Shown here piece by piece: positions 26,291 through 34,453 of a stretch of DNA of 64,000 nucleotides; within the stretch, counting starts at the first letter, position 1; each line of letters begins with the position of its first letter. The notes beneath the pieces are model-generated. The model was not told the DNA's origin, did no database searches, and worked only from the letters and a program-made list of their open reading frames with translations. The DNA is from Pseudomonas batumici (GTDB lineage Bacteria > Pseudomonadota > Gammaproteobacteria > Pseudomonadales > Pseudomonadaceae). Where the stretch lies: NCBI RefSeq assembly GCF_000820515.1, contig NZ_JXDG01000035.1, positions 1 to 64,000 on the forward strand, in the 5' to 3' direction. The position numbers and the translations under genes were made by a program.

Positions 26291-26845
26291 TCATAACGAT
26301 CTTGCGATTGTCATGAAACTGCTGATTTTCTCACCCACGGAGGCACGCCCACTAGCGGTATTCTGCTCGATACAGATTCCGGAAAAGAACACCATCACCA
26401 GTTCCGCAATGGCATCCGCGGCCATTTTTGGATGCTCCGCTTCAATGTTCCTGACGATCATCGGCTTGAGTTGCGCTCTGACGCTCGCCGCCAGGTCGTG
26501 GACCTCTGCCGGCAGGTCGCTGAATTCTCGCATTGAGTTCACGGAGAAGCAGCCCGCCTGTCCGTTGGCTTGTACCTCGCTCAAGCGCAGGAAACGTTCG
26601 ATGTTGTGCCAGCCTGAAGGCTCGGCATTGATGATCTCCCAGCCACCACGGGTCTCGAAGTAGTAGCGCAGGCTCTCTAGAAAGAGATCCTCCTTGCCCC
26701 TGAACTCGGAGTACAGGCCCGATTTGTTGACGCCTGTAGCCCGCTCCAGATCTTGCACACTGGTACCGTAGAAGCCGTGCTTCCAGAACACTGGCAGGGC
26801 TTTCTCCAGCACACCCTCACGACTGAATTTTTTGGGGCGACCCAT
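26291..26845 (-). CDS. TetR/AcrR-family transcriptional regulator
   Basis: The 184-residue product has the TetR helix-turn-helix (about 10-57, with GTSVQDLERATGVNKSGLYSEF) and an effector domain with one Cys (ANGQAGCF). It is divergent from the alkene reductase; the 150-base gap holds two copies of an AACCA-N2-TGGTT palindrome, so it probably represses that gene and itself, in the manner of NemR/QacR-type electrophile sensors (inference). Confidence 0.86.
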   Translation of the reverse strand: MGRPKKFSREGVLEKALPVFWKHGFYGTSVQDLERATGVNKSGLYSEFRGKEDLFLESLRYYFETRGGWEIINAEPSGWHNIERFLRLSEVQANGQAGCFSVNSMREFSDLPAEVHDLAASVRAQLKPMIVRNIEAEHPKMAADAIAELVMVFFSGICIEQNTASGRASVGEKISSFMTIARSL

Positions 26846-26862
26846 TGTTGCCTTCCTTAAAA

Positions 26863-26874
26863 AACCATTTGGTT
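26863..26874. promoter_or_regulatory. TetR operator copy 1 (AACCATTTGGTT)
   Basis: Inverted repeat AACCA/TGGTT just before the tetR-type start. It matches the second copy at 26916-26927 except in the spacer. Confidence 0.65.
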
Positions 26875-26915
26875 CAAAAAATCCTTGCCAGGGCTCCTAG
26901 CATGATTTAATAATG

Positions 26916-26927
26916 AACCAATTGGTT
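26916..26927. promoter_or_regulatory. TetR operator copy 2 (AACCAATTGGTT)
   Basis: Perfect 12-base palindrome 69 bases upstream of the alkene reductase start; centres of the two copies are 53 bases apart. It is the likely site of repression of the reductase. Confidence 0.65.
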
Positions 26928-26995
26928 TTATACGTCCAGTCGCTCGTTGCCTCTGACGCAAGCCACTCCCAACCCCATAGCCCAGAGACCTGGAA

Positions 26996-28108
26996 ATGAC
27001 GACTCAACCCTCCTCCCTGCTGCACCGCTCGTTGCTTGGCGATCTCGAACTGCGCAATAGCGCCGTAATGGCTCCGCTCACTCGGGCGCGGGCGACGAAT
27101 CCCGGTCATGTACCGAACGACCTGATGCGCCTCTATTACCAGCAGCGCGCAACCGCGGGATTGATCATCAGCGAAGGCACCTGGGTCAGCGAAGACGGGC
27201 AGGGCTGGTATGGCGCCCCTGGCCTCTACACCGCGGAACAGGTCGAGGGCTGGAAAGCGATCACTGATGCGGTGCATGCCGAGGGCGGGCTGATCTTTGC
27301 ACAGCTCTGGCATCAGGGGGCGGTCTCGCTGCCTGAGTTCTTCTCTGACGGCCGGCTGCCGATAGCACCTTCGGCTGTCAATCCAGGGCAGTTGGTCCAC
27401 GGCAGCAATGGCCTTGAAATGACCGTCGAACCCCGCGCCATGACGCGGGACGACATTAAAAAAGCGATTGCCGACTTCCGTCACGCGGCTGAGATGGCCA
27501 AGGAAGCGGGCTTTGATGGTGTGCAAATCCAGGCAGGCTATGTGTACCTGATCCAGCAGTTCCTGCATGAAACCACCAATCTGCGAACCGACGAATATGG
27601 CGGCAGCATCGAGAATCGCGCACGCTTTCTGTTCGACGTCCTGGAGGCGGTTCTAGAGGTATGGCCGAGCCACCGAGTGGGTGTGAAAACCGGACCGATG
27701 ATGAACGAGCACGGCGCTTTGAAGGCAACAGAATCAACCTTGCCTACAGTCGAATACGTTTACAAAAAGCTCTCGGGCTACAACCTCTCGCATCTGCTGG
27801 TCATGCGGCAACAAGCCGATTTGACCGGTACGCCCATCGCGCATCTGGCAGGGGACGGGGTGCTGGACCACGTCCTTCAGCATTATTCCGGGAACATCAT
27901 TATCAACACCAACGTCACGATCGAACACGGCCAGCAGTTGCTCGATGCCGGTTTGGTGGATGGGGTTGCGTTCGGTCGCGAGTTCATCGCCAATCCGGAC
28001 CTGGTGGAGCGGATTCGCCTGGGCGCTGCGCTGAACGAACAGCGTCCAGAGGGGTATTACAGGGCGGGTCCTGAAGGCTATACGGATTATCCGCGCCTCA
28101 TCGATTGA
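26996..28108 (+). CDS. Old Yellow Enzyme-family alkene reductase with altered substrate-binding motif
   Basis: FMN-dependent enone/nitro-ester reductase family; 370 residues, complete TIM barrel. The N-terminus has APLTRARA and the C-terminus has VAFGREFIANPDL for FMN phosphate. The usual active-site string (G-V-E-I-H-x-A-N/H-x-Y) reads GVQIQAGYVY here. The substrate-anchoring His and Asn/His are therefore Gln and Tyr, while the proton-donor Tyr is kept. TNLRTDEYGGSIENR follows normally. It is divergent from a TetR regulator with matching operators. Probably detoxifies electrophiles, but the altered motif makes substrate and activity uncertain. Confidence 0.85.
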   Translation: MTTQPSSLLHRSLLGDLELRNSAVMAPLTRARATNPGHVPNDLMRLYYQQRATAGLIISEGTWVSEDGQGWYGAPGLYTAEQVEGWKAITDAVHAEGGLIFAQLWHQGAVSLPEFFSDGRLPIAPSAVNPGQLVHGSNGLEMTVEPRAMTRDDIKKAIADFRHAAEMAKEAGFDGVQIQAGYVYLIQQFLHETTNLRTDEYGGSIENRARFLFDVLEAVLEVWPSHRVGVKTGPMMNEHGALKATESTLPTVEYVYKKLSGYNLSHLLVMRQQADLTGTPIAHLAGDGVLDHVLQHYSGNIIINTNVTIEHGQQLLDAGLVDGVAFGREFIANPDLVERIRLGAALNEQRPEGYYRAGPEGYTDYPRLID

Positions 28109-28120
28109 CCGGAGTGATCC

Positions 28121-29956
28121 TTATGGAGGCGCCTGTGTCTGCGACGTCGGGGAGGATTCGATGGGCAGCAATGGAGGGAACTCTTCGGGCGTCAGCGTTT
28201 CCTTTTCCAGCAGCAGGTGGGCGCCAGAATCCAGGTCGGCCCGGCGACTGTCGAGCAGCGCTTTGGCACGGCCATAGGCTTCATCGAGCAAGGCGCGGAT
28301 GCCCAGGTCAATTTCCCGTGCGGTTTGTTCCGAATAGTCCTTCTGGCCCAATCCGACCATGTGCTCGCCCAAATACGTAGGAGTTTGTCGTTCCAGTACC
28401 GACTGACCGAGTTCGGCACTCATGCCGAAACGGGTGATCAACTGCCGGGCGATGTCGGTCGCTCGGGTCAGGTCGTCGGCTGCGCCCGTGGAGATCTGGC
28501 CATAGACAATGTACTCGGCAGCCCGGCCGGCCATCAGCACGACGATTCGATCCTTGAGCATCTGGCAACTGATCAGGAAGTGATCCTCGGTCGGTCGCTG
28601 CAAGGTATAACCCAGCGAGCCGATGGAGCGGGGGATGATCGAGACTTTGTGTACCGGGTCCATCCCGGGCAAGGTGCCGGCGGCCAGGGCATGCCCCATT
28701 TCGTGATAGGCCACCACCAGGCGCTCATCAGGCCGTAACAGGCTGCTCTTGCGTTCGACACCTGCGACGATGCGTTCCACGGCGGCGGTGAAGTCGTCGA
28801 GGCTGACGACCTCGCCGCCCCGGCGGGTGGCAACGATGGCGGCTTCGTTGATCAGGTTCGCCAGGTCCGCACCGGTGAAGCCTGTCGTGATTTCGGCGAT
28901 ACGCTCGCAGTCGATGTCGGGAGCTGCGCTGATTTTTTTCAGATGGACCTTGAGAATGGCCTGTCGGCCTTTTCGATCGGGGCGGTCGATCACCAGTTGA
29001 CGGTCGAAACGGCCGGCCCGCAACAGCGCCGGATCCAGTACTTCCGGTCGATTGGTCGCCGCCAGCAGGACCACACCTTCACGCGGGTCGAAACCATCCA
29101 GCTCGGCCAGCAGCTGGTTGAGCGTCTGCTCTTTTTCGTCGTTGCCGCCGAACGCACCGACACCGCGCATCTTGCCCAGGGCGTCGAGTTCGTCGATGAA
29201 AATAATGCAAGGTGCCGCCTCGCGTGCCTGCTCGAACAGGTCGCGCACTCGAGCGGCACCGATACCGACGAACATTTCGACGAAAGCGGAACCGGAAATC
29301 GAGAAAAATGGCACGCCGGCTTCACCGGCGATCGCCTTGGCCACCAGGGTCTTGCCGGTGCCCGGTGGGCCGACCAGCAAGGTGCCCTTGGGAATATGGG
29401 CGCCCAGGCGTGTGTACCTGGCCTTGTCCTTCAGGAACGAGACGATTTCCACCAGTTCGGCCTTGGCCTCATCGATGCCCGCGACATCGGCGAAGGTGAC
29501 GCCGGTATCGCGCTCGACAAAGACCTTGGCCCGCGACTTGCCGATATTCATCAGCCCGCCCATGCCCTGTTTTTCAGCCATGCTGCGGAACAGGAATTGC
29601 CAGAGCAGCATGATCATGACAAAGGGCAGGAGCCAACCCAGCAGTCCGTTCAGCAGGGTGTTTTCGCTGACTCCGGAAAAGCTGACACCCGATTGAGCCA
29701 GTTCGGTCGCCAGCGTGGGATCGACCCGCACGGTCGTGAACAGGTCGTGGCCGTCGATGGGCTCCTGCAGTTTGCCGCTGATCTGGTCCTTCTCGATCCG
29801 CAACTCGCTGACCTTATGCTCGGCTGACAATTGCAGGAACTGACTGTAGGGGATGCTCTGTACAGAATGGCGCTCAACAAAAAAAAGCTGAGCGAGCGTA
29901 AGAACCAGAAAAGTGATCGCAAAGTAGGAAAGGTTCCACTGGTGATTCTTCTTCAT
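28121..29956 (-). CDS. ftsH: ATP-dependent zinc metalloprotease FtsH (likely accessory copy)
   Basis: Membrane-anchored AAA protease. The 611-residue product has two N-terminal membrane segments (about 9-27 and 108-128), Walker A GPPGTGKT, Walker [12 protein letters not shown], the second region of homology ending AGRFDRQL, and the zinc site YHEMGHAL. All core motifs are present and length is normal. It is not next to rlmE, folP or glmM, the usual neighbours of the housekeeping ftsH in Pseudomonas, so it is probably a second copy. It is convergent with the alkene reductase (12-base gap). Confidence 0.9.
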   Translation of the reverse strand: MKKNHQWNLSYFAITFLVLTLAQLFFVERHSVQSIPYSQFLQLSAEHKVSELRIEKDQISGKLQEPIDGHDLFTTVRVDPTLATELAQSGVSFSGVSENTLLNGLLGWLLPFVMIMLLWQFLFRSMAEKQGMGGLMNIGKSRAKVFVERDTGVTFADVAGIDEAKAELVEIVSFLKDKARYTRLGAHIPKGTLLVGPPGTGKTLVAKAIAGEAGVPFFSISGSAFVEMFVGIGAARVRDLFEQAREAAPCIIFIDELDALGKMRGVGAFGGNDEKEQTLNQLLAELDGFDPREGVVLLAATNRPEVLDPALLRAGRFDRQLVIDRPDRKGRQAILKVHLKKISAAPDIDCERIAEITTGFTGADLANLINEAAIVATRRGGEVVSLDDFTAAVERIVAGVERKSSLLRPDERLVVAYHEMGHALAAGTLPGMDPVHKVSIIPRSIGSLGYTLQRPTEDHFLISCQMLKDRIVVLMAGRAAEYIVYGQISTGAADDLTRATDIARQLITRFGMSAELGQSVLERQTPTYLGEHMVGLGQKDYSEQTAREIDLGIRALLDEAYGRAKALLDSRRADLDSGAHLLLEKETLTPEEFPPLLPIESSPTSQTQAPP

Positions 29957-30175
29957 GGCCTTGGCTCAGGGATGAAAGACGGGCTCGGGCGGTACCCTGC
30001 CTATCGGTTCAATCGCCCAACGCGCAGGCTCAAGCCCTTTGAGCATCTAAATACGATTCTAGACGTCATCAGCCCAGGCACCGGGTTTACGCTGGACCCC
30101 GAGCGATCAGACCCTGCCGTATTTCGGGTAGTCAGTAGGTGAGCCCCTCCTTACCACCCTGGTTTAGCGCCGCCC

Positions 30176-30799
30176 TTAGAGGGCCATGCGCACGGCCAAG
30201 CCCGCGAGGACCGTCCCCATCAGCCAGCGTTGCACGATCTGCCACATGGGCCTGCTGGCGAGAAATGACGCGATTGAGCCTGCCATGATGGCAATCACTG
30301 AGTTGACGCTCACGCTAATGACAATCTGTGTAAAGCCAAGCACGAGGGATTGCGTCAGCACGCTGCCGTGGCCGGTGGGGGTGATGAATTGGGGGAGCAG
30401 CGACAAATACATCACTGCGATCTTGGGGTTCAGCATATTGGTGACAAAGCCCATCATGAACAGCTTGCGCGGGCCGTCCTGGGGCAAGTCGCGCACCTGG
30501 AACGGCGATCGGCCGCCGGGCTTGACTGCCTGCCAGGCCAGGTAGAGCAGATAGAGCGCGCCGCCGAGTCGCAGGGCGTCATAGGCATAGGGAACCGCCA
30601 GGACCAGGGCGGTGATGCCCAATGCGGCGCAAAACATATAGACGACGAAACCCAGCGCCACGCCGCCCAGGGATATCAGCCCGGCCATTCGTCCCTGGCA
30701 GATCGACCGCGAGATGAGATAGATCATGTTCGGGCCGGGAGTCAGCACCATGCCAAGCGAGATCAGGCCGTAGGCAACCAGGTTGGACAGTTCGGGCAT
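30176..30799 (-). CDS. LysE-family amino acid exporter
   Basis: The 207-residue inner-membrane protein has about six hydrophobic segments and the LysE/RhtB signature LGMVLTPGPNMIYLISRS near the N-terminus. It exports amino acids or related molecules; substrate unknown. ATG 30799 has AGGAG 7 bases upstream; the frame runs to 30913 without support. Confidence 0.86.
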   Translation of the reverse strand: MPELSNLVAYGLISLGMVLTPGPNMIYLISRSICQGRMAGLISLGGVALGFVVYMFCAALGITALVLAVPYAYDALRLGGALYLLYLAWQAVKPGGRSPFQVRDLPQDGPRKLFMMGFVTNMLNPKIAVMYLSLLPQFITPTGHGSVLTQSLVLGFTQIVISVSVNSVIAIMAGSIASFLASRPMWQIVQRWLMGTVLAGLAVRMAL

Positions 30800-30997
30800 G
30801 GCGTAACTCCTGTAAGGACGAGATAACGAATGGGAGGCTGCGCGAAAACAAAACGGTTTTCGCCATCTTTGACGGTATGAACCTGATGAATGGGGCAATA
30901 GTAGGGCGGGCAAACGGGGAGCGTTAGATACAGATTGACTGACGAAACGTCATACAGCAGTTGCAGCACCTGATCTCAAGAGAAAAGGTGTAATGAG

Positions 30998-31022
30998 AAA
31001 GCCCAGCAGAGTGCTGGGCTTT
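30998..31022 (+). terminator. Hairpin terminator, near-identical to one at 36466-36489
   Basis: AAAGCCCAGCA (30998-31008) pairs perfectly with TGCTGGGCTTT (31012-31022), followed by TTGTTGTTTTTGG. The T-tract is on the plus strand, where no upstream gene is evident in 30800-30997, so it may serve the minus-strand small gene in reverse or a short plus-strand RNA. Confidence 0.65.
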
Positions 31023-31073
31023 GTTGTTTTTGGAAGCGGGGGAGATGGTCCGGATGAGGCTCGGATCACCGGA

Positions 31074-31205
31074 TTAATGCCCCGTATTGCTCTGAGCCTG
31101 GCGGGCTGCTTTTTCACTTTTATGGTTCTTCATGTCCTGCCAGGCGCCCCAGGCGATGACAACGATTCCAAAGATGGCCAGCAGAATGAGTTGACCGGTA
31201 GGCAT
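31074..31205 (-). CDS. Small single-pass membrane protein, 43 residues
   Basis: ATG 31205 has AAGGAG 6 bases upstream. The peptide starts MPTGQLILLAIFGIVVIAWG, one membrane segment, then a charged tail with many K, Q and H. The frame extends to 31259 without a better site. Function unknown; conserved small membrane proteins of this kind are common in Pseudomonas. Confidence 0.6.
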   Translation of the reverse strand: MPTGQLILLAIFGIVVIAWGAWQDMKNHKSEKAARQAQSNTGH

Positions 31206-31374
31206 AGCCTGCTCCTTGCAAAAAACGCCCATTGAACGCGCTGCCGCGCCTCCTGCCAAATTGAGGGGGTTACTGAATGTTTCCGCATGACCACGCTGAG
31301 CCGCTCAGGTAGCAACCTCCACCTGCGAGCACGGGTCAACCCGCCGAACGGTCATTGGAGCTGCTTGACAGTAT

Positions 31375-31446
31375 GAGCATATGCTCCTAATTTAGACGAA
31401 TAGGGGCATATGCCCCTATTTCGAATCGTATAGGAGCATATGCTCC
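31375..31446. promoter_or_regulatory. Array of three palindromic operators upstream of the NmrA-MarR operon
   Basis: Three perfect palindromes share the core GCATATGC: 31375-31386 (GAGCATATGCTC), 31399-31420 (22 bases, AGGGGCATATGCCCCT core) and 31433-31446 (GGAGCATATGCTCC). Their centres are 29 and 30 bases apart, close to three helical turns, so bound dimers would sit on one face. The MarR regulator encoded downstream is the likely binder. Confidence 0.7.
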
Positions 31447-31469
31447 AATTAATTGAGAGGACCACGATC

Positions 31470-32351
31470 ATGAGCGAAGCCGACATTCTGGTAAGCGGTG
31501 CAACCGGGCGTACGGGTGGGGCGGCCATCGATGAGCTGCTCAAGATGGGCAAGCACGTGCGAGCTTACGTGCGCTCGGACGACGAGAGGGCTGCGGCCCT
31601 GCGCGAGCGTGGAGTTGAAATTGCTATTGGCGATTTCACCGATATCGATGCTATCCGCGCGGCGATGGAAGGCATCCGCTCGGCCTATTTCCTTTATCCG
31701 CTGGCAGGGGGAATCGTCGAAGGTGCAGCGTATTTTGCTCAAGCAGCAAAGGAGGCTGGAGTAAAGGCGATCGTGAACATGTCGCAGATTTCTGCACGAC
31801 GTGAGTCCAAGAGTCATTTGGCACAGGATCACTGGATCTCCGAACGTGTCTTCGACTGGTCGGGTGTACCCACAACACACCTGCGCCCCACGTTCTTCGC
31901 GGACTGGCTCGTGTACCCTCACTTCGCCAAGGAGATCTGGGCCAGGAAAAAAATCGAGTTTCCCTTCGAGAATGGTCGTCACGCGCCAATCGCGACTGAC
32001 GATCAAGGGCGGGTGATCGCCCATATCCTGGCCAACCCTGCCGGACACGGGGGTAAGATCTACAGCCTTCACGGCCCGGTCGAGATGAATCAAACCGAGA
32101 TCGCTGCTGCCATGAGCGAGGTGCTTGGCGCGAAAATCGAGTACGCACCGGCATCGATCGAGGCGTTCGAGCGTAAGATGACGCAGGAGTACAAGTTTCC
32201 GCCAGCCTTGGTACAGCATCTGGTTGAAGTCGCTCAGGACTATCGGGAGGGCGTCTTCGCGGGTGTGAACGATGTGGTGGAAAAGGTCACCGGTACGCCC
32301 GCGTTGTCCGTGCAGGCTTTCATCGAAAAATACCGGGACGTCTATGCGTGA
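31470..32351 (+). CDS. NmrA-family NAD(P)-binding oxidoreductase
   Basis: The 293-residue atypical short-chain dehydrogenase has the N-terminal dinucleotide motif VSGATGRTGGAA. It resembles NmrA/QOR2-type redox sensors and quinone or azo reductases. ATG 31470 follows GAGAGG; the frame opens at 31440 inside the operator array, so the downstream start is preferred. It is cotranscribed with the MarR gene 52 bases later. Confidence 0.8.
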   Translation: MSEADILVSGATGRTGGAAIDELLKMGKHVRAYVRSDDERAAALRERGVEIAIGDFTDIDAIRAAMEGIRSAYFLYPLAGGIVEGAAYFAQAAKEAGVKAIVNMSQISARRESKSHLAQDHWISERVFDWSGVPTTHLRPTFFADWLVYPHFAKEIWARKKIEFPFENGRHAPIATDDQGRVIAHILANPAGHGGKIYSLHGPVEMNQTEIAAAMSEVLGAKIEYAPASIEAFERKMTQEYKFPPALVQHLVEVAQDYREGVFAGVNDVVEKVTGTPALSVQAFIEKYRDVYA

Positions 32352-32403
32352 CCCGTACGTCCAGGTCATCAGTCATCATCTGTGGTAGAGAGGAAATATA
32401 GAG

Positions 32404-32862
32404 ATGCTGCCGGTCAACCAACCGCTAGGGATCGCCCAGTGCAATTGCTCCGCAATCAGGAAGGCGAGCCGGCAGATCTCTCGTTTCTACGATGCGCACC
32501 TTGAGCCATCGGGGCTGCGAATCACCCAGTACCTGACCTTGGCCGCTCTCTATGAGTTGGGGAGTGCTGCAATCAATACCCTGGCTGAGCGGCTCGATAT
32601 CGAGCGCACGGCGATGGGAAAAATGGCCGGTTTTCTGGAGCGCGAGGGATTGATCTCGATCCGTCCCTCGCCATCGGACGGTAGAAGTCGCCTTGTAGCG
32701 CTAACCGAGGAAGGTATGAGCTTGTTCAAAAGAGCCGCTCCTCTCTGGGAAGAGGCTCAACGGGAGTTCGAGCAATTGAACGGCACTGAACAAGTAACGT
32801 CGCTGCGCCAGGATCTGGCTCGCGTGAAAGTCGGTGATAGGGTTGGGATATCCGACGACTGA
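32404..32862 (+). CDS. MarR-family transcriptional regulator
   Basis: The 152-residue product has a winged helix (about 50-115, with LAERLDIERTAMGKMAGFLEREGLI and the wing SPSDGRSR). Two cysteines in QCNCSA near the N-terminus are suited to redox or electrophile sensing, as in MarR proteins that control quinone reductases. It probably represses the operon through the three palindromes (inference). Confidence 0.84.
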   Translation: MLPVNQPLGIAQCNCSAIRKASRQISRFYDAHLEPSGLRITQYLTLAALYELGSAAINTLAERLDIERTAMGKMAGFLEREGLISIRPSPSDGRSRLVALTEEGMSLFKRAAPLWEEAQREFEQLNGTEQVTSLRQDLARVKVGDRVGISDD

Positions 32863-32888
32863 AAACCCGTTCGAACGCCCGATGGCAC

Positions 32889-34376
32889 CTACCCGGCGAT
32901 AGCGTTCGCCGCCTGCGCCAAACGCTGCGTAGCCTGCTGTATTTCCTCTCGATTGAGCGAGGCAAAGCCCAGGCGTAATGCATTCTCCGGTTGATCCATG
33001 GGCGAGAACTGGCGGCCGTTACGCACCACCAGGTCGTACTCCAGGGCCTTCTCCACCAGTCGATCGACGTCTATTTCATCCGCAAAACGAACCCACAGCG
33101 CCAGGCCGCCTTCGGGCTCCTGCACCGAGATCCGCTCGCCAAACGCCTCCGCCAGGCAACTGTGCAGGGTTTCCCGGCGCCGCCGATATTCCTTCGAGAC
33201 CCGGCGCAGGTGCTTCTTCAGTTCACCGTCATTGATCAGGTCCGCCAGCATCTGCTGCGCGACCGCATCGCCTTGGCCCAGGATCAGCGCAGCGTTTTGC
33301 TCAAGGACCTCGATCACGTTGCGTGGCGCGACCACATAGCTGCAGCGGAAGGTCGACCCCAACGACTTGGACAGCGAGCCGATATAGATCACATGCCGCT
33401 GCGTGCTGTCGCTGGCGAGGGGCAGATATGGCCGGCCGTCAAAGTGATATTCGTGGTCGTAGTCTTCCTCGATCACGCAGAAATCATGGCGCTTGGCCAA
33501 GGCCAACAATTGTTGCCGACGCCCGGCATGCAGGCTGACGGTGGTGGGGAACTGGTGATGGGGCGTGACATAGATCATCCGGACCTTGTGCAGTCGGCAC
33601 AGCTCGTCGATCTGATCGACCCGGCAGCCTTCGCTGTCCAGGTCCACGGTCACCAGTTGCGCGCCCAATGTGCGGAATATTTCCCATGCCGGCGGATAAC
33701 TCAGGCGTTCCACCAGCACCACGTCACCGGGTTCCAGCAGCGCGCTGGCGGTCAGGTACAGCGACATCTGGGTGCCCTGGGTCAGGCAGATATGCTCGGC
33801 ACCAACGGCCAGGCCGCGATTGTTTCGCAGCATCTCGGCCAGTGCCTGACGCAGCCCGTGGCTGGTTCCGTCGCTGCCGTGGCGCACGGTATTGGAGGCA
33901 AAACTCTTGCGCAGCGCGTTGCGATAGTAGCGATGCAAGACGGCTTGCGGCAGCAAACGGTGGTCGCAGGCGCCGTTATCGAAGAACAGCATTCCAGGCC
34001 GATGTTGCAGTGCCGTGGCCTGCTGGCGCTGGGCGAAGTACGGGACGGCGGGTTGCGCCAGCAGCTCCAGCGCGAAGGAGGGTGGTGCGCTGCGGACAGT
34101 GGACAGAGGGGCCAACTGCGCGTTGACGAAGGTGCCCCGGCGCGGTTCGCTGACCAGCCAGCCCTTGGTCATGGCCTCCTCATAGGCCAGGATCACGGTC
34201 TTGCGGTTGACGTCGAGCAACTGCGCCATTTCCCGCGTCCCGGGTAGCAGCGTCCCGGGCGTGAGGCGCCCGTCGACAATCGCGGTCACCAGGCCTTCGA
34301 CAATCTGGCGATAGGACGCCTGGGCCTCGGTGTCATCGAGCTTGAGCAGGGGGCGCCATTTGCGCATCTGGACCAT
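32889..34376 (-). CDS. MocR-type GntR/aminotransferase transcriptional regulator
   Basis: The 495-residue fusion has an N-terminal GntR winged helix (about 15-85, with GTREMAQLLDVNRKTVI) and a class I aminotransferase-like domain with the PLP lysine in IGSLSKSLGSTF. It is divergent from the ferredoxin-reductase/M24 gene (77-base gap) and is its probable regulator. PdxR and GabR are the known models of the family; the target here is unknown. Confidence 0.87.
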   Translation of the reverse strand: MVQMRKWRPLLKLDDTEAQASYRQIVEGLVTAIVDGRLTPGTLLPGTREMAQLLDVNRKTVILAYEEAMTKGWLVSEPRRGTFVNAQLAPLSTVRSAPPSFALELLAQPAVPYFAQRQQATALQHRPGMLFFDNGACDHRLLPQAVLHRYYRNALRKSFASNTVRHGSDGTSHGLRQALAEMLRNNRGLAVGAEHICLTQGTQMSLYLTASALLEPGDVVLVERLSYPPAWEIFRTLGAQLVTVDLDSEGCRVDQIDELCRLHKVRMIYVTPHHQFPTTVSLHAGRRQQLLALAKRHDFCVIEEDYDHEYHFDGRPYLPLASDSTQRHVIYIGSLSKSLGSTFRCSYVVAPRNVIEVLEQNAALILGQGDAVAQQMLADLINDGELKKHLRRVSKEYRRRRETLHSCLAEAFGERISVQEPEGGLALWVRFADEIDVDRLVEKALEYDLVVRNGRQFSPMDQPENALRLGFASLNREEIQQATQRLAQAANAIAG

Positions 34377-34453
34377 CTGAATTATCCAAAACTGGAGGTT
34401 CTCATGGTCCTAGTCTAACGCAACAATGGGACCTCATTCGCCCCGAGGTCCCT

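Noticed and set aside
33000..34247. Long plus-strand open frame opposite the MocR gene
   Set aside because: The minus-strand MocR protein has clear domains and motifs; the plus-strand translation is compositional noise.
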